DNA from: Cristatella mucedo
Taxonomy: Eukaryota; Bryozoa; Phylactolaemata; Cristatellidae
Assembly (NCBI GenBank): GCA_009760855.2
Contig: WPIO01000013.1
Coordinates: forward strand, 1,588,001 to 1,652,000
Direction: 5' to 3'
Length of the DNA stretch: 64,000 nucleotides
Below, piece after piece: positions 11,535 through 22,374 of the stretch. The position numbers and the translations under genes are program-made. A model generated the notes under the pieces. That model saw only the letters and a list, made by a program, of their open reading frames with translations. It was not told the origin of the DNA and did no database searches. Within the stretch, counting starts at the first letter, position 1; each line of letters begins with the position of its first letter.

Positions 11535-11812
11535 TATCACAGCCTTCAGTGGGCCCCTGTGATTCGTATTTCCTCTGCTTCCGTATGCCTACACTGTTCA
11601 TGCTGCCGCTAATCATCATATTTGCATGCTGACCCTGTGCATGTCGCCTCTATTAGTGTTATGCTTGTTGTCATTAAACATGAGACCACTAACCGTTCGA
11701 TCACGTTTCCTGTGCAACGAATGTAAAGTGCCTAGAGAGAAATTGAGTTAACTGGGGGGCTGCTAAAATGTGTTATTGTTATTATTACCTAATTATTATT
11801 ATTATTAAGTAC
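11535..11812 (+). mobile_element. LINE-A 3' tail, shared by both arms
   Basis: Starts tatttatcacagccttcagt, passes the gcatgctgaccctgtgcatg motif and ends aaagtgcctagagagaaatt...ttattgttattatta. The inverted counterpart is at 43,110-43,350, so the insertion predates the duplication. Confidence 0.85.
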
Positions 11813-12103
11813 GAGTCGCTGGTATAACCTCGGAAATGCCCATGCCATCGCATCACGTCATTGTAAACCTCATAAATGAATTTCTTGTGGCTCTAGACGA
11901 TGAGTTAGTAGCTTGCAAGCAAGCCGATAATGTCATTCCACACTAGTCCCAGGTAAAGCGAAACGCCGACTTATTTACTGGAACATAAATAAAGAAGATA
12001 ATAGTGAATGAAGAATTCACTACGATAAATAACCGAGAACGGTAGGTGGCTGGGAACCGTTTCATTGCAATTGATTACGGCTTTGCGGGTAATCCGCAGG
12101 ATG

Positions 12104-12172
12104 AATCGCCAAGCGGTGGTGATAGCTGCAAAGGCTTTTCTGTCGCTATACAAAAAGAAGTGGTTAAATCAG
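12104..12172 (+). mobile_element. SINE-2 3' fragment, left arm only
   Basis: The stretch gcggtggtgatagctgcaaa followed by ggcttttctgtcgctat matches the 3' part of SINE-2 at 61.39-61.46 kb. It is flanked by short direct repeats (atgaat) and is missing from the right arm, where the flanks meet (about 42,815-42,835). Confidence 0.65.
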
Positions 12173-12889
12173 CTAGCATGAATATTATAAACTGCTATTT
12201 CTGGCTCTTGCCTACAACTAGAGCACAGTACAATGCCAATTTCGAGTATAGTCCAGTTTTTAGATTCACTTCCTGACAAATCTTTGAACAAAAAGGAATT
12301 TTATAAGGTCAGCGGAGGGTGCGCCTTCACCAAGGACGCTCATCCATCCATTTTTTATCATAGACAGTATATCAAAAAATGATCGGAACTTAGCCTAGTC
12401 TTTTCCTAAAGAAAGCAATTAGCAGTATAATCGCAAGTTTAGAACGCATAATCATACCTGATTCTTTGGGTGTTCATTGTTTTATAACTTTAGAGTAAAT
12501 ACCCGACAGTTTGGAATTCATATGCTCTACTTTGTCTCAAAATGTGTACACAAAGACGGGTCGTTGTCGGTATGGTATTTGGAGATTGTTTACTTTCAAA
12601 TAACAATCGCCTTGATCTCAAAATCCTCCTTATTTGGGAACGATGCTCGTTCTTTACTCTTCTGAGCAATAAGCATTTAGCAAATAATCATTACTACCAG
12701 CGAAATCAAATGCGGGAAATGGCTTTCTGTTGGTCGCATAGTAAGTAAAGCAAGATTTACATTCAGTGCAACTTCTACGGGCTTTATCTAAATCCACGGA
12801 CGGCGTTTTTCTTAATGTAGTCAGGAAGTGATTCTACAATTTTTACTAATTGTAAACGCCTTACATTTCTGTAAGCAAGCAATATAAAG

Positions 12890-12895
12890 TTTATT
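12890..12895 (-). terminator. Poly(A) signal of TFP1
   Basis: AATAAA on minus, about 320 nt after the TFP1 stop. The right-arm gene has the same signal about 305 nt after its stop at 42,109-42,114, in an aligned 3' UTR. Confidence 0.7.
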
Positions 12896-13216
12896 ACTTC
12901 TTGTTAATGTTTCTTTGACAGAGAGGTGGAAACTGTCGTTGAATGCAGTTATATCTGCATCGAGATACATTGCCAATTATTCGGCAGACAGAAAAAGCCA
13001 AGGATTAGTACATGTCAATAGTCTGTTACATCACAAAGCAACTCAGAAAATCCTAATAGCTAGCCTGAAATAAGTTCTTTGATTGCTTGTAATCTTTCCT
13101 CTTCTTAGTTCTTGCTGGTTTGTCTATTTAAATGCGTTCAATCCAAGAGCAGCGAAATCAAAGTCCAAATTCCAGAGGCAATACAATAATTTCTTATTCC
13201 TGAAAGATTTGGCATC

Positions 13217-15087
13217 TTAGAGTACACTTCTGCTCTTTGCAACGGCGCCGATCAATAAACAAGCCAGTAGAGCCTTTATAGATGCAGCTCCGTGAAGGTT
13301 GCTCAGTGACAGGTTAGAGTTGCATCCGGATGTATTGCAATAACACAAAGTCACAGTTACCGATCCGCCGAACACAAAACTTGCTGGTATGGATGTGCAG
13401 CCATTATAGGTGATTGCATAATCCATGCACGAGAGGTCGTACTGTGCAAATACTGCAGAATAAAATGCGAAGTTCGTTAAACATGTCATTACAGACGCCC
13501 AAAAAGATGCAATATTGTTTCAACTCCTCCGTTGAGGTGTAAACTGACACACACTTACTGATACCGCCTACGGCTCCCACTGTTTTAAAAAGACGACACT
13601 GTCCAGATGAGCATGTGGTGATCGTGAGTTTAGCCGATATGGGATTTTCCCCACAACGGGAGTCATTTTTCGAGCTACAGACATAGCAGCTGAATTGCGC
13701 CACCCCTAAAATAGAAAACAGCCTTCGCATCGATATTTGGTTATATTAAATGATTACGAGACGACCACATGTATGGCAAATTGGCTGAAAAAGTCTATTC
13801 ATCTATTGCAGTTTCGTCTGGAATTGTTAATGTGTGATGTACTGCTTAAAAAAACTCAGATGCATGTTTATGATTTCAGAGGTAACTGTAGATCTGTGCT
13901 ATCGGGATCGGCTCCAGCTAATGACTATTTCAATCGTAAACAATGTTCGTAATCCACCAGATAGGCTTATTATGAGGTCAATTATACTTGCTACCTTGAT
14001 TTCGTGATATTAGAATGCTAGCAAACAAACGCAAACTTGTTGTACTTCTCGCCGACCTGCACTGGCAACCAGTCAAGCAACGGATCAACTTCAAGGTTTT
14101 GTCGCTCACTTTTAGGTCACTTCATTCTTTGGCTCCAGTCTATCTCTCAGATCTACTCTCCCACCAAGCCAAGCATCGTACCACCCGCTTTACGGAATCC
14201 AACAGTCTACCAATACCTCGTACAGACCTCAAATCCTTTGGAGACCGTGCATCTAGTTCGTATGCTCCCAAAGCCTGGAACTCCCTTCCGACTTGCGTCA
14301 GAACATCCCCTGACCTGACCAAATTTAAAAGGAACCTAAAAACACACCTATTTAGGACAGCATTTAGTGGGTCCTTGTGATTCGTCCTTGATGTGCTTAT
14401 GCGTGCCGACACTGTGCATGCTGCCACTAACCACATTGGCATGCTGACCCTGTGCATGTCACCCCTAACCATGTTATTCATTTTATTTGTTTATCAAGCA
14501 TGATATTAATCACCATTCAATTTCATTTCCCTTTGCAACAAATGTAAAGCGCCTAGAGAGTGATTGAGTTCTCTGATGAAGCTTTATCAAGTGCATTATT
14601 GTTATTATTATTATTAGTCTCTGTACGGTCACATTCCATTGAATGCTGTCAAGTTTTATGAATGCAGAGTCAAAGTAGAGCTATGCAGAGAGAAACGTGA
14701 TGCGTCATATTCAGTAAACATGAGAAAGACAATTTCATCGCGAACGTGAACATCGTTAGCAAGACGATCAGTTTGAGACCACTCGCATTTCGAAAAACCA
14801 GCTTTTAGTGGAAACATCTGGTTTTAGCATGAGCAAAGTGACAACCTACATGCTGATTCTATCAAAGTTAGCTTAGTTTGGCCAAACGGACTAAAGATGG
14901 ACAGATTTTGAGACATAAGAAGAATGAATGCAATCAAAATCGAGAGAATGTAATCGCTACAAGCACTCGCTCAAATAAACTGCAGTTACATGATCAGCAA
15001 CGAAAAGTAGGACTTACCACCGTCGAAGATGCAGGCTAACAGTATAACCCCCACAAAGCCCACTTCCTTCTTCACAGAACCGATCAT
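13217..15087 (-). CDS. TFP1: GPI-anchored Ly6/uPAR-type three-finger protein
   Basis: Three exons on minus: 15,018-15,087, 13,559-13,705 and 13,217-13,452, with introns of 1,312 and 106 bp. Both introns are phase 1 with GTAAGT donors and AG acceptors. The 150-residue product has a signal peptide (MIGSVKKE, then GFVGVILLACIFDG). A mature domain follows with 10 Cys: CYVC and SRCG near its start, SCMDY, NGC, then CYCNTSGCN ending in the family's Cys-Asn. A hydrophobic C-terminal tail after LHGAAS fits GPI attachment. Ly6/uPAR domains fold as three loops held by disulfides and usually act at the outer cell surface; the ligand cannot be inferred. The ATG is the only one before the hydrophobic core. 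A LINE-A sits in intron 1. Open in all exons, so probably functional. Confidence 0.85.
14015..14625 (+). mobile_element. LINE-A 3' end inside TFP1 intron 1
   Basis: Antisense to the gene. Contains LLADLHWQPVKQRINFKVLS, SLAPVYLSDLLSHQAKHRTT, SYAPKAWNSLPTCVRTSPDL and the full tail with (TTA)n. The same insertion, inverted, lies in TFP2 intron 1 at 40,385-40,960 with the same 5' junction (aaacaaacgcaaacttgttg), so it predates the duplication. Confidence 0.9.
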
Positions 15088-15400
15088 GATGACAGGCTAC
15101 GCTGCTTTGGTCCCTAGCCACTAGGCACAGGCTTTTGTTAACCGTGAGTGCTACTGTTGATCGCCTCGCTTAGCTTCGTACATCACAAAGCTGGCCTGGG
15201 TGATTGAATCTCAATCGGCTCTATGGTGGTACTGCACCATTTGAATGGGACTTGAATAGAGGCAATGCGATATTTCAATTGGCACTTTCTAATGTCACGA
15301 GCGTTTGCTTAGGCATTGGTTGGCTGTCTCAGTTGAAGCCGCAGCAACTCAGTTGAAGCTGGCACGACACTCTAAGCACAGATATAAAAGACACACGAAT
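15088..15400 (-). promoter_or_regulatory. Upstream region of TFP1 with 20-bp tandem units
   Basis: The sequence 5' of exon 1 aligns with that of TFP2 (39,040-39,339). At 15,320-15,359 there are two 20-bp units (gcttcaactgagttgctgcg type, minus strand); TFP2 has three. A CCAAT motif follows them (ccaaccaatg). Conserved location and copy-number difference suggest, but do not prove, a regulatory role. No TATA box in the right direction was found. Confidence 0.45.
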
Positions 15401-15699
15401 TCCACGAATGGAATTTTACAAGGAAGATAGTGCATCCAATATTCCAACTTCCGACTATTTTGACCTCTCCCCAAGGAGCAGCCTCTAGTTGGAGTGCCCT
15501 GGCTTGCATCAGCAGTTCCTTATCACTCATTACAAGGCAATCCGGTGCCTATGTGCGAACTAATTTTTCCGATATTATTCCGGAAGACCATCTGAGAACG
15601 TATTAAACTCATTATTAAAGTATTCTTTGGTACACCGCAAAGATATCCCTGGGTTTTCTTGTAGCATGAGTAAAATGCAGCTACTCAAGTCAAGCTTGA

Positions 15700-17260
15700 T
15701 GACTGGGATCAAGGTGGCGTTTTATTTTGGTATGCTGAATATGGGCTTAAAGCTTAAAACCATTCTCGCATTATAGCTGCAGATACTGTGGCTGCACATC
15801 CACCAGAGTAATCCAAAGGTTTCTTCGGCGATGCCAGACATGCTAAGGCTAGACACAGTCTTAGAAAATATTTATTTCGAGCGTAAAAACAAGCACTTGT
15901 GCTATTGGTATGTATGAGTTCGATCACACTTCGCCCCATCACATCACGACTCTTACCCCACTTGTCTGGCCTTGCATAGAGAAAACCAGGTTCTGGGTGG
16001 TCACATCTTCTGTATCACATTATACAGAGTGTGTTTTACTGAACATTTCGTCGTCTGGCTTTGCCCGAAAACTTCTCCTCAGCTGCCGGTTGATATCGCT
16101 CAAGAGTCATTATTCGGGTGTGAAATCAGGTGACTGCCTGAATCACTGCAGTAGCACCAAACCAAGATTCATGAAGAGGTCACACATTTTCCAACTCCAT
16201 CGCCCGATCGAAACTTTGGAATCCTGCTTTGGACAGGAGGTCCTAGCCAATGATCGCCCAGGTTCCACGATTCATTTTGTTAAAGATGCTCAGAACGATC
16301 GTGCTAAGACGTTAGTAGCACACATTGAAAAGGATGAACTGTCGCACAAACTTTATTCGGGACTAAAGAGTCCCTAATTCACTGAAATCGCTCAGCTCCA
16401 CGTAACCGACGGCATTCCATGCAACAGCAATGACAGGAAGTGCCACTTCCCTAGCCTTAATCGATCTGTACCTTCGCTGAGGCTACCGGTAGCTGTATCC
16501 TACTTTTGGTGCATGAGAGAAATGATCGGTAATGCTAATTTTTACTAAGAAGACTACCTCCACAGCCAGCCATCATGTCAAACTGCTATCTAAAAATAGA
16601 ATCTGTCTCCCAGCTTATGTCTCGGCTAGATTAATTTCATTATAATTTAACAACGTTACCGAAAAAAGTCATGAAGCCAATTCAGCCCGTGTTGAATGTG
16701 GCTGCAAGGTTGGTCAGAAAATCCCCGAGGTTCAACCATCGCATTTCATTCCTTTGCTCGAAGACCTTGGATTGCACTGGGTTAATCAAAGGATACAGAG
16801 TCAAGTTCTTACCTGACCCTAAGGCAGAGGACACGGCTTGGCTCCTTGCCAGCGGAACAGCTGCACTCGTTTCAGCCACCTCATACCTACAGATCCTGTA
16901 CGGAAAATACATTGCCGGCTCTAGGCCTATGTTTAACGACGGTTGATGACAGAAGCATTCGATCTGTAGGTCCTAGACTGCGATACTCACGTCCATAACT
17001 CATAGGCAACGACATCTACTCTTCTGCGGCCGACTGTTGGACCTACTTTCCAGCCGTCCTGAGCTTCAAAGCAAGTCACTACCTCGACTGCCTTTCTGAG
17101 TCAGGTATTATACTAAGTTTTTCTTTTTTGCACAAGACGGAGTCTGTGGGCTGTGGCATTTGTACCGAAAGCTGCTTTTTCTTAGAGTGGTCCACATGAA
17201 ACCCTCCTACCGAACACCCGCTTTGTCTTTGTGGCTTCGTGGATAATATGTAGCGGCTTA
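15700..17260 (+). mobile_element. LINE-B RT copy at inner end of left arm
   Basis: The frame 15,910-16,377 is a frameshifted RT N-terminal half: RPGSTIHFVKDAQNDRAKTL, AHIEKDELSHKLYSGLK, then after a stop TEIAQLHVTDGIPC. These align to the usual RPVS...HSTEIALL...DIL blocks of CR1/L2-type RTs. From 16,550 the element resumes further downstream (NVAARLVRKSPRFNH at 16,671 on) and runs into its 3' UTR. Compared with the right-arm copy about 310 bp are missing at 16,530-16,550. Confidence 0.75.
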
Positions 17261-17263
17261 GCC

Positions 17264-17440
17264 TACACTGAAGAAAACACCACCGAACATCAACCTTTTT
17301 TTTTATTTATGTATAAATTCAGAGTGAATACAAGGTAGCTTGGATTCATAAGCTTCCCTTTTTTCGCTAAATGCGCAAGCTAATAACATCCCGTCTTGAC
17401 TTCTGTAACTCACTGCTTGCTAGCCTACCGGCAAGTAATG
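17264..17440. other. Seam between LINE-B copies
   Basis: AT-rich with a T8-9 run; it ends in a short LINE-B piece (catcccgtcttgacttctgt, about 17,388-17,435). No gene. Confidence 0.4.
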
Positions 17441-18315
17441 TAATGCAATGTATCTCCGTCAGTAACTCCACAAAGTCATAAAGACCATTTGGGTGTTACG
17501 CAGGATAGTTTTGTATAGCGCACTCACAGCCTAAGCGGCTTTCGGTACGCATTCGGTAGCCAACAGACTTCGTCTCACGCAACAGAGAGAAAGTGGGAAG
17601 CATAGCAGAGTTAGGAGAGCAGTTGAGGTAGTGAGTAGCATAGAAGTAGCAGTTCAGGACCGCTGAAAAAGATGTGCCATAGTCGGCATCAGGAGAATAG
17701 ATGTCGTTGCGTAAGAATTGTGGAAGCGAGTTCCACAGTCTAGGACCTGCAGAGCTAAAGCTTCTGTCGCCAACTGTCTTTAAGCGGAGGAATGGGACAG
17801 CTAATTTATTGTCCACACAGGACCTGAGGGCGCGAACAGGCTGAAACTGATGCAGCAGTTCAGCTATGTATAAAGCAGCCAAGCCGTGGCGGGCCTTGTG
17901 GGTCAGCGTAAGAACTTTGCTCTGTATCCTTTGCTCAACCGGCAACCATTCTAGCTCTTTCAGCAAAGGAGACACGTGTTCAAACCGCTGGGACCTGAAG
18001 ACCAGCCTTGCAGCCATATTCATAGTCCGCTGTAGTGGCATAATAGCTTTTTTTGGTAGCCCAGCCAAAAGAGAATTACAATAATCAAGCCGAGACAGAA
18101 CTAAAGAGCTAGTTAAATTTGTGTAAAAAGTGGGAAGCATAGCAGAGTCAGGAGAGCAGTTGAGGTAGTGAGTAGCATAGAAGTAGCGGCTCAGGACCGC
18201 TGAAAAAGATGAACCATAAACTGCAGTAGGAGAGTAGCTGTCGTTGCGTACGAGTTGTGGAAGCGAGTTCCACAGTCTAGGACCTGCAGAGCTAATGCTT
18301 CTGTCGCCAACTGTC
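17441..18315 (-). mobile_element. LINE-B, two overlapping copies in tandem
   Basis: The 285-codon frame at 17,496-18,353 reads the LINE-B C-terminal module twice: KTVGDRS...SAGPRLWNSLPQ through SAMLPTF at about 18,120-18,315 and again at 17,590-17,780. Between them are SRLDYCNSLLAGLPKKAI, MNMAARLVFRSQRFEHVSPL and EWLPVEQRIQSKVLTLTHKA. So a second 5'-truncated copy joined the first, or an internal duplication occurred. Poly-Leu at the frame start is (ATT)n from the inserted LINE-A. This is the most open LINE-B reading in the window, but it lacks the catalytic palm. Confidence 0.85.
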
Positions 18316-19382
18316 TTTAATAATAATAATAATAATAATAATAGTAATAACAATAATAATAATGTACTTGGTAAAGCGCCCTCAGAGAACTTAATCTCTT
18401 TCTATGCGCTTTACATTTGCTGCAAAGGGAAATGCAATTAAATGGTAAGTAAAATCATGCTTAAAAAACAAACGAAATGGATAACATGGTTAGGGGTGAC
18501 ATGCACAGGGTCAGCATACAAATGTGGTTAGTGGCAGCATGCACAGTGTCAACACGCATAAGCATGTGAAGGACGAATCACAGGAACATGTCAGGGGATG
18601 TTCTGACGCAGGTCGGGAGGGAGTTCCAGGCTTTGGGAGCATACGAACTAAATGCATGGTTTCCAAAGGATTTAAGGTTTGTACGAGGTATTGGTAGACT
18701 GTTGGATTCCGAAAAGCGGGTGGTACGATGCTTGGCCTGATGGGGAAGTATGTCGGAGAGATAGGCTGGAGCCATAGAATGAAGGGACCTAAAAGTGAGC
18801 GACAAAACCTTGAAGTCAATCCGTTGCTTGACTGATAGCTAGTGCAGGTCGGCGAGAAGTGGAGTAATGTGGCAAATGCGACGCTCACGACAGACAAGCC
18901 TAGCTACGGAGTTTTGCGCCAGCTGCAATCGCCTGATCGCAAATGCTGGTAGGCCAGTAAGCAGTGAGTTGCAGAAGTGGAGACGAGATGTGAGTTTAGA
19001 GAATTGGAGGTGCTCGAAGGCTGGGAGGGATCAAAGCAAAGATACAACTGAGTGTCATCTGCATAGAAGTGAAAGCCTAGATTGTGCTTGGCAATCACAT
19101 CAGCAAGAGGGAGAGTATAAACCGTGAAAAGAACCGGACCTAGCACGGAGCCCTGAGGTATTCCATTTTTCAGAGGTACTTCAGATGATCGTTGTCCATT
19201 CACGTCAATACTCTGGAGTCTCCCACTGAGATAGGACCTGAACCACTGCCGAGTAGTGCCAGTGATGCCCAGGCGAGATGAGAGATGCTCTAGAAGAACT
19301 TTGTGATCGATGCTGCTTCTAGACAAAAGCTGCTGAAAGATCGAGCACAACAAGCAGAGACACTCTACCCATGTCAGCATTA
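18316..19382 (-). mobile_element. LINE-A nested in LINE-B, internal deletion
   Basis: (TTA)n at 18,318-18,362 marks the 3' end. Reading minus from 19,380: DHKVLLEHLSSRLGITGTTR, GIPQGSVLGPVLFTVYTLPL and HFYADDTQLYLCFDPSQP, giving an intact YADD. At about 18,985 the reading jumps from NSLNSH to a point about 370 bp further on, before LAYQHLRSGDCSW. The flanking LINE-B sequence breaks at ctttaa on one side and resumes with ttaaagcagagg on the other, suggesting a short target repeat (ttaa). Confidence 0.9.
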
Positions 19383-19470
19383 AAGCAGAGGAATGGAACA
19401 GCTTATTTATTTATTGTCCACCCAGGACCTGAGTGCGCGAACAGGCTGAAAATGATGTAGCAGTTCTGTG
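19383..19470 (-). mobile_element. LINE-B 5' end, inserted in TFP3 exon 3
   Basis: On minus, TFP3 exon 3 ends at agctgctca. LINE-B sequence follows (gaactgctacatcattttca, the LLHQFQP region). This is the 5' remainder of the LINE-B interrupted by LINE-A at 18,316-19,382. Element and gene point the same way. Confidence 0.8.
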
Positions 19471-19826
19471 TGAGCAGCTATTGAAGTTGATTGCATAATC
19501 AATGCAGGAGTGGTCGTACAGTGCAAATGCTGCCAAAAGAAGTGCTAAGTTCTTTAAGATCGAACTATTATTACTGACTCACTATCACTATGCCGCTGCC
19601 TAGAAAGCAAATATTCACAAAAAGGTGCATTATTGTTTCACCTCCTTCGCTGAGGTGAGGTAAACCAATGCAAACTCACTGTGACCGGCTAAAGTTCCTA
19701 CTGTTTTAGTGATATGACACTGTTCAGATGGGCACTTGGTGGTCGTGCGATTTGACGTCATGACGGTGGCCCCACAGCGAGAGTCTGTCTTTGAGCTGCA
19801 GACATAGCAGACGACGTAAGCCACCG
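19411..19826 (-). pseudogene. TFP3: three-finger protein locus cut by LINE-B
   Basis: Exon 2 is 19,680-19,826: 147 bp and open, with CYVCSSKTDSRCG, KCPSEQC and TKTVGTLAGH, and all five Cys of the first half. It has an AG acceptor and a GTGAGT donor. Exon 3 starts at 19,529 (FALYDHSCIDYAINFNSCS) and then enters LINE-B. The in-frame reading continues with about 19 element-encoded residues to a stop at 19,411, so the last three Cys and the GPI tail are gone. No exon 1 was found; intron 1 homology ends near 20,040-20,225 at another LINE. Probably non-functional, though a truncated product without membrane anchor cannot be excluded. Confidence 0.8.
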
Positions 19827-20224
19827 CTGAAATAGAATACTGCATTCGAAAAAAGGTTTCACAAAGAGTCTTTTTAGTGATTCCTAATAATGTCGGCTAA
19901 GTAAGGCATCCGAGCATGTATGGAAAACTGGCTGAATAAGTCTATTTATCTATTGCGGTTTCATCTGGAATTTTTGGTGATGTGATTTAATGATTTGGAA
20001 GAAAAACTCGACTGAGCGACTGATAACCAAAAATATGTGAATGGCTGGAAAGAGAGAGCACGGGTTCACAAGGGCACGATACAAATATATTATTGTTTTT
20101 TTAAAGTTCTCAGCATGTGCCACCTTTGCTTCATTCTTACTGTCTTCCTAGCTTCAATCGAGACAAAATTTGCTGTATTTTCAAAGTCTAAGAAATCTCA
20201 AATTTTAGCATTGGTATGTAGCTG

Positions 20225-21700
20225 AATTTCGGAAGACTTGACCGTTGAGCTGGCATGGTCGTCTACCGAAAGGTCACTTTGAAAAATTACACACAGATTT
20301 CATGCAGACAGACTAGGAAATATTTTGACTGAGCTTAAGTTTAGCACTAATTTTTCCAAAATCTGAGCCACACATGGTTTGCCTATAGCTATTAAGGTGG
20401 TTGTGTCGTTGCTCGATTTGAGAAGGTTTGCTGCCATCCTTGCTCGGATGTCGTAAATACATGCAGCAAGGAAGTTGGGAGAATTACAAGTGCTGGAGTG
20501 TTGCGAGTGACCGATGCCAAGGTAGAACTGAGCGTTGTCTGCATACAATTGAAGCCCTAAATTATTGTACTTGGCGATTACAAGAGGCAAGAAGGAGAGA
20601 GTGTACATGTGAACAGAAGAGAAGCCTGGGCAGAGCCTCGGGGTAACCCCTACTTGATTGGTTCACAGGACGACCTTTGTCCAATCACATTGACACTCTC
20701 GAGTCTCCCACTGAGACAGGACCTGAATCGTTTCAGTGCATTGCCAGTGCATTGCCAGTGGAGACGAGAGGAGCTTGAGGAGGACTTGATGGTATTTGTA
20801 GTATCGCAAGATGCCGAAAGATTGAGAAAAACGTGCCGAGAGAGAGAGACTGTAACGATGTCTGCATTCCCGAGAGGGTCGTTAAACTACCAAAGGAATG
20901 CTGACACTGTGAAGCGATTCGCTCTAAAAACAGATTCATATTGGCTAGGTTTGAAGTTTCAGGGTAAGCGTTCGGCCGATCAGACATAACTCTTACACCG
21001 ATCTTTGGTAGGAACGGTAGAAAGGCTACTAGGTGGATAGTGTTTAAGTTTTCTCCGCCATGTATTGCTACCTTAATTAGAGGCCTAACTGTAGCGTCGT
21101 GGAAAGGTACGGGGACGTGACCTGATGGTAAGGATGTATTTAATATGTGAGCTACAAACTGGCAGCAGATAATATATGCATCGTAAAAGTCAGACAGTGT
21201 GGATATGGTTTAGTTGACCAGCAGTCTCCTTCGACTGGGAAATGCATTTCAGGATGGGGTCGTTCTAGCCTCCTCGGATTTGGAAGTTGATGTGCTGCAC
21301 GGTATGGAGGGACAGGAGTCCTGCGGTGAAGTTATTGAGGAACAAGATATGAGAGGCAATGTGGCTGCATTAGGGGATAGATTCTCTGATCTAGTCTTTC
21401 TTGCTGACTAAGAGGCTGGACAAGCGAGCAGTTAGATAGCAGCATGGATCTCTAGGTAATGAGCTAACTTTTGAGTGGTTAAGGAGATTATAGATGGTAG
21501 ATATTAGAAATTTCGGATTGCGTACCTGTGATTCGACATCACTCTTGTAGAAGCGAGACCTGAATTTTTCTAGAATCGATTGGAATGATCTGAATTAGTC
21601 TTCTTATGACTGACGACGGACAGTCAATCTTGATGTTTTTCAGTCTTTCTCTTCAGCCTTTTCTTTCTCTTCAGCCTTGGACTTGGTAGACCTAGCTAGC
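20225..21700 (-). mobile_element. LINE-A, linker to RT palm, heavily decayed
   Basis: Reading minus: linker and fingers at 21,700-20,950 (weak), then the palm in 20,300-20,608 with LGLQLYADNAQFYLGIGHSQ (YADD mutated to YADN), AARMAANLLK-like KLN region and IAIGKPCVAQILEK. Stops and shifts throughout. A short in-place duplication (cattgccagtg twice) lies at 20,738-20,760. The 3' third of the element is absent. Confidence 0.7.
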
Positions 21701-22082
21701 TTAACGTACTCGGCAAACCACAGGCAGCCTGCGCGCCAGTGCGCTTAGTCGGATGTGCAAACTCGTCGAGCATTTCAGCTGATCTCGTGATTGAGCATTC
21801 GACCAATGACAGATCCGCAGGGGAATTGAGCAGCAGGGGCAAAGAATATTATTTAGTACAGACAGCATCCGTATCTATGGTCTTGATGTTTCACTATTCA
21901 CAGACGATTTTGGATGGGGAGGCACGCACCGGGGACTGAAGGAGATCTGCATGAGGTCAGGTGAGTAGACTTTGGTCATAATAGGGTATGAGAGCAAATG
22001 CTTTTTGGAGAACATTTAATCAACTATATGACTCTTGTCGTCGGTAGGGCCATGCTCATGAGCCACAAGACACCAGTTGTCA
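21701..22082. other. Unassigned sequence
   Basis: It contains cttttctcttcagcc repeated with slight change at 21,648-21,675 on its left edge. No gene could be supported in the remainder. Confidence 0.35.
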
Positions 22083-22155
22083 GTCCAGCGCCTAGAAAGT
22101 GATTGAGCTCTCTGAAGACGCTTTTTCAAGTGCATTGTTATTATGATTATAAAAT
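22083..22155 (+). mobile_element. LINE-A tail fragment, about 70 bp
   Basis: gcgcctagaaagtgattgag, then gtgcattgttattatgatta. Only the terminal tail is present. Confidence 0.8.
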
Positions 22156-22374
22156 TTGGGTCTTAAGGAGTGATTTGGGATGTAAAATGAGTTTCAAAAT
22201 TACCAAAAATTAGAAAGAGTTGATTTCTCGCTCACACAATTGAAGTGAGATAAGAGACCTCTGAGATCAATGAGAACTTAGTTCATGGGGGTGATGGAAT
22301 ATTTCTGCCATTATTGTTATTGGAGGGACTCGAAAAAGCAAGAGAATGAACAGGCTGCTTTGAAGAGACTGCAG

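Larger units (their letters stand above)
9851..17260 (+). repeat. Left arm of inverted segmental duplication
   Basis: This whole segment recurs, reverse-complemented, at about 37.2-44.6 kb. Matching landmarks were checked by eye: 9,900-10,020 with 44,400-44,560; 10,073-10,200 with 44,240-44,345; 10,850-10,990 with 43,720-43,870; 12,040-12,100 with 42,840-42,890; TFP exons and 3' UTR; intronic LINE-A; the exon 1 upstream region; and the LINE-B RT block. Arm-specific events are listed separately. It carries TFP1. Confidence 0.85.

Noticed and set aside
11143-11612. Leucine/serine-rich open frames over (CT)n
   Set aside because: They are translations of dinucleotide repeats with no other coding signal. 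The same applies at 36,646-37,038, 43,236-43,637, 48,301-48,616 and 59,353-59,895.
13404-13730. 108-codon continuous frame through TFP1 exon 2 as a single-exon gene
   Set aside because: The frame merely runs from intron 1 through exon 2 into intron 2. Splice sites, phase and the paralogue show exons 13,559-13,705 and 13,217-13,452. The same applies to 41,215-41,469 and 19,630-19,845.
13217-15087. TFP1/TFP2 as secreted three-finger toxins
   Set aside because: The C-termini carry a GPI-type hydrophobic tail and the spacing differs from short secreted toxins; a cell-surface Ly6/uPAR role fits better.
15380-15395. TATA box (tataaaag) near the TFP1 promoter
   Set aside because: It reads on the plus strand, away from TFP1, and is not conserved upstream of TFP2.
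15910-16377. A novel host gene shared by both arms (155-codon frame, also 37,933-38,328 on minus)
   Set aside because: First taken for an unknown conserved protein. On closer reading the frame aligns with the fingers-to-palm part of a CR1/L2-type RT (RPxStihFVkda...HSTEIAxLHVTDxI), and LINE-B sequence continues downstream.
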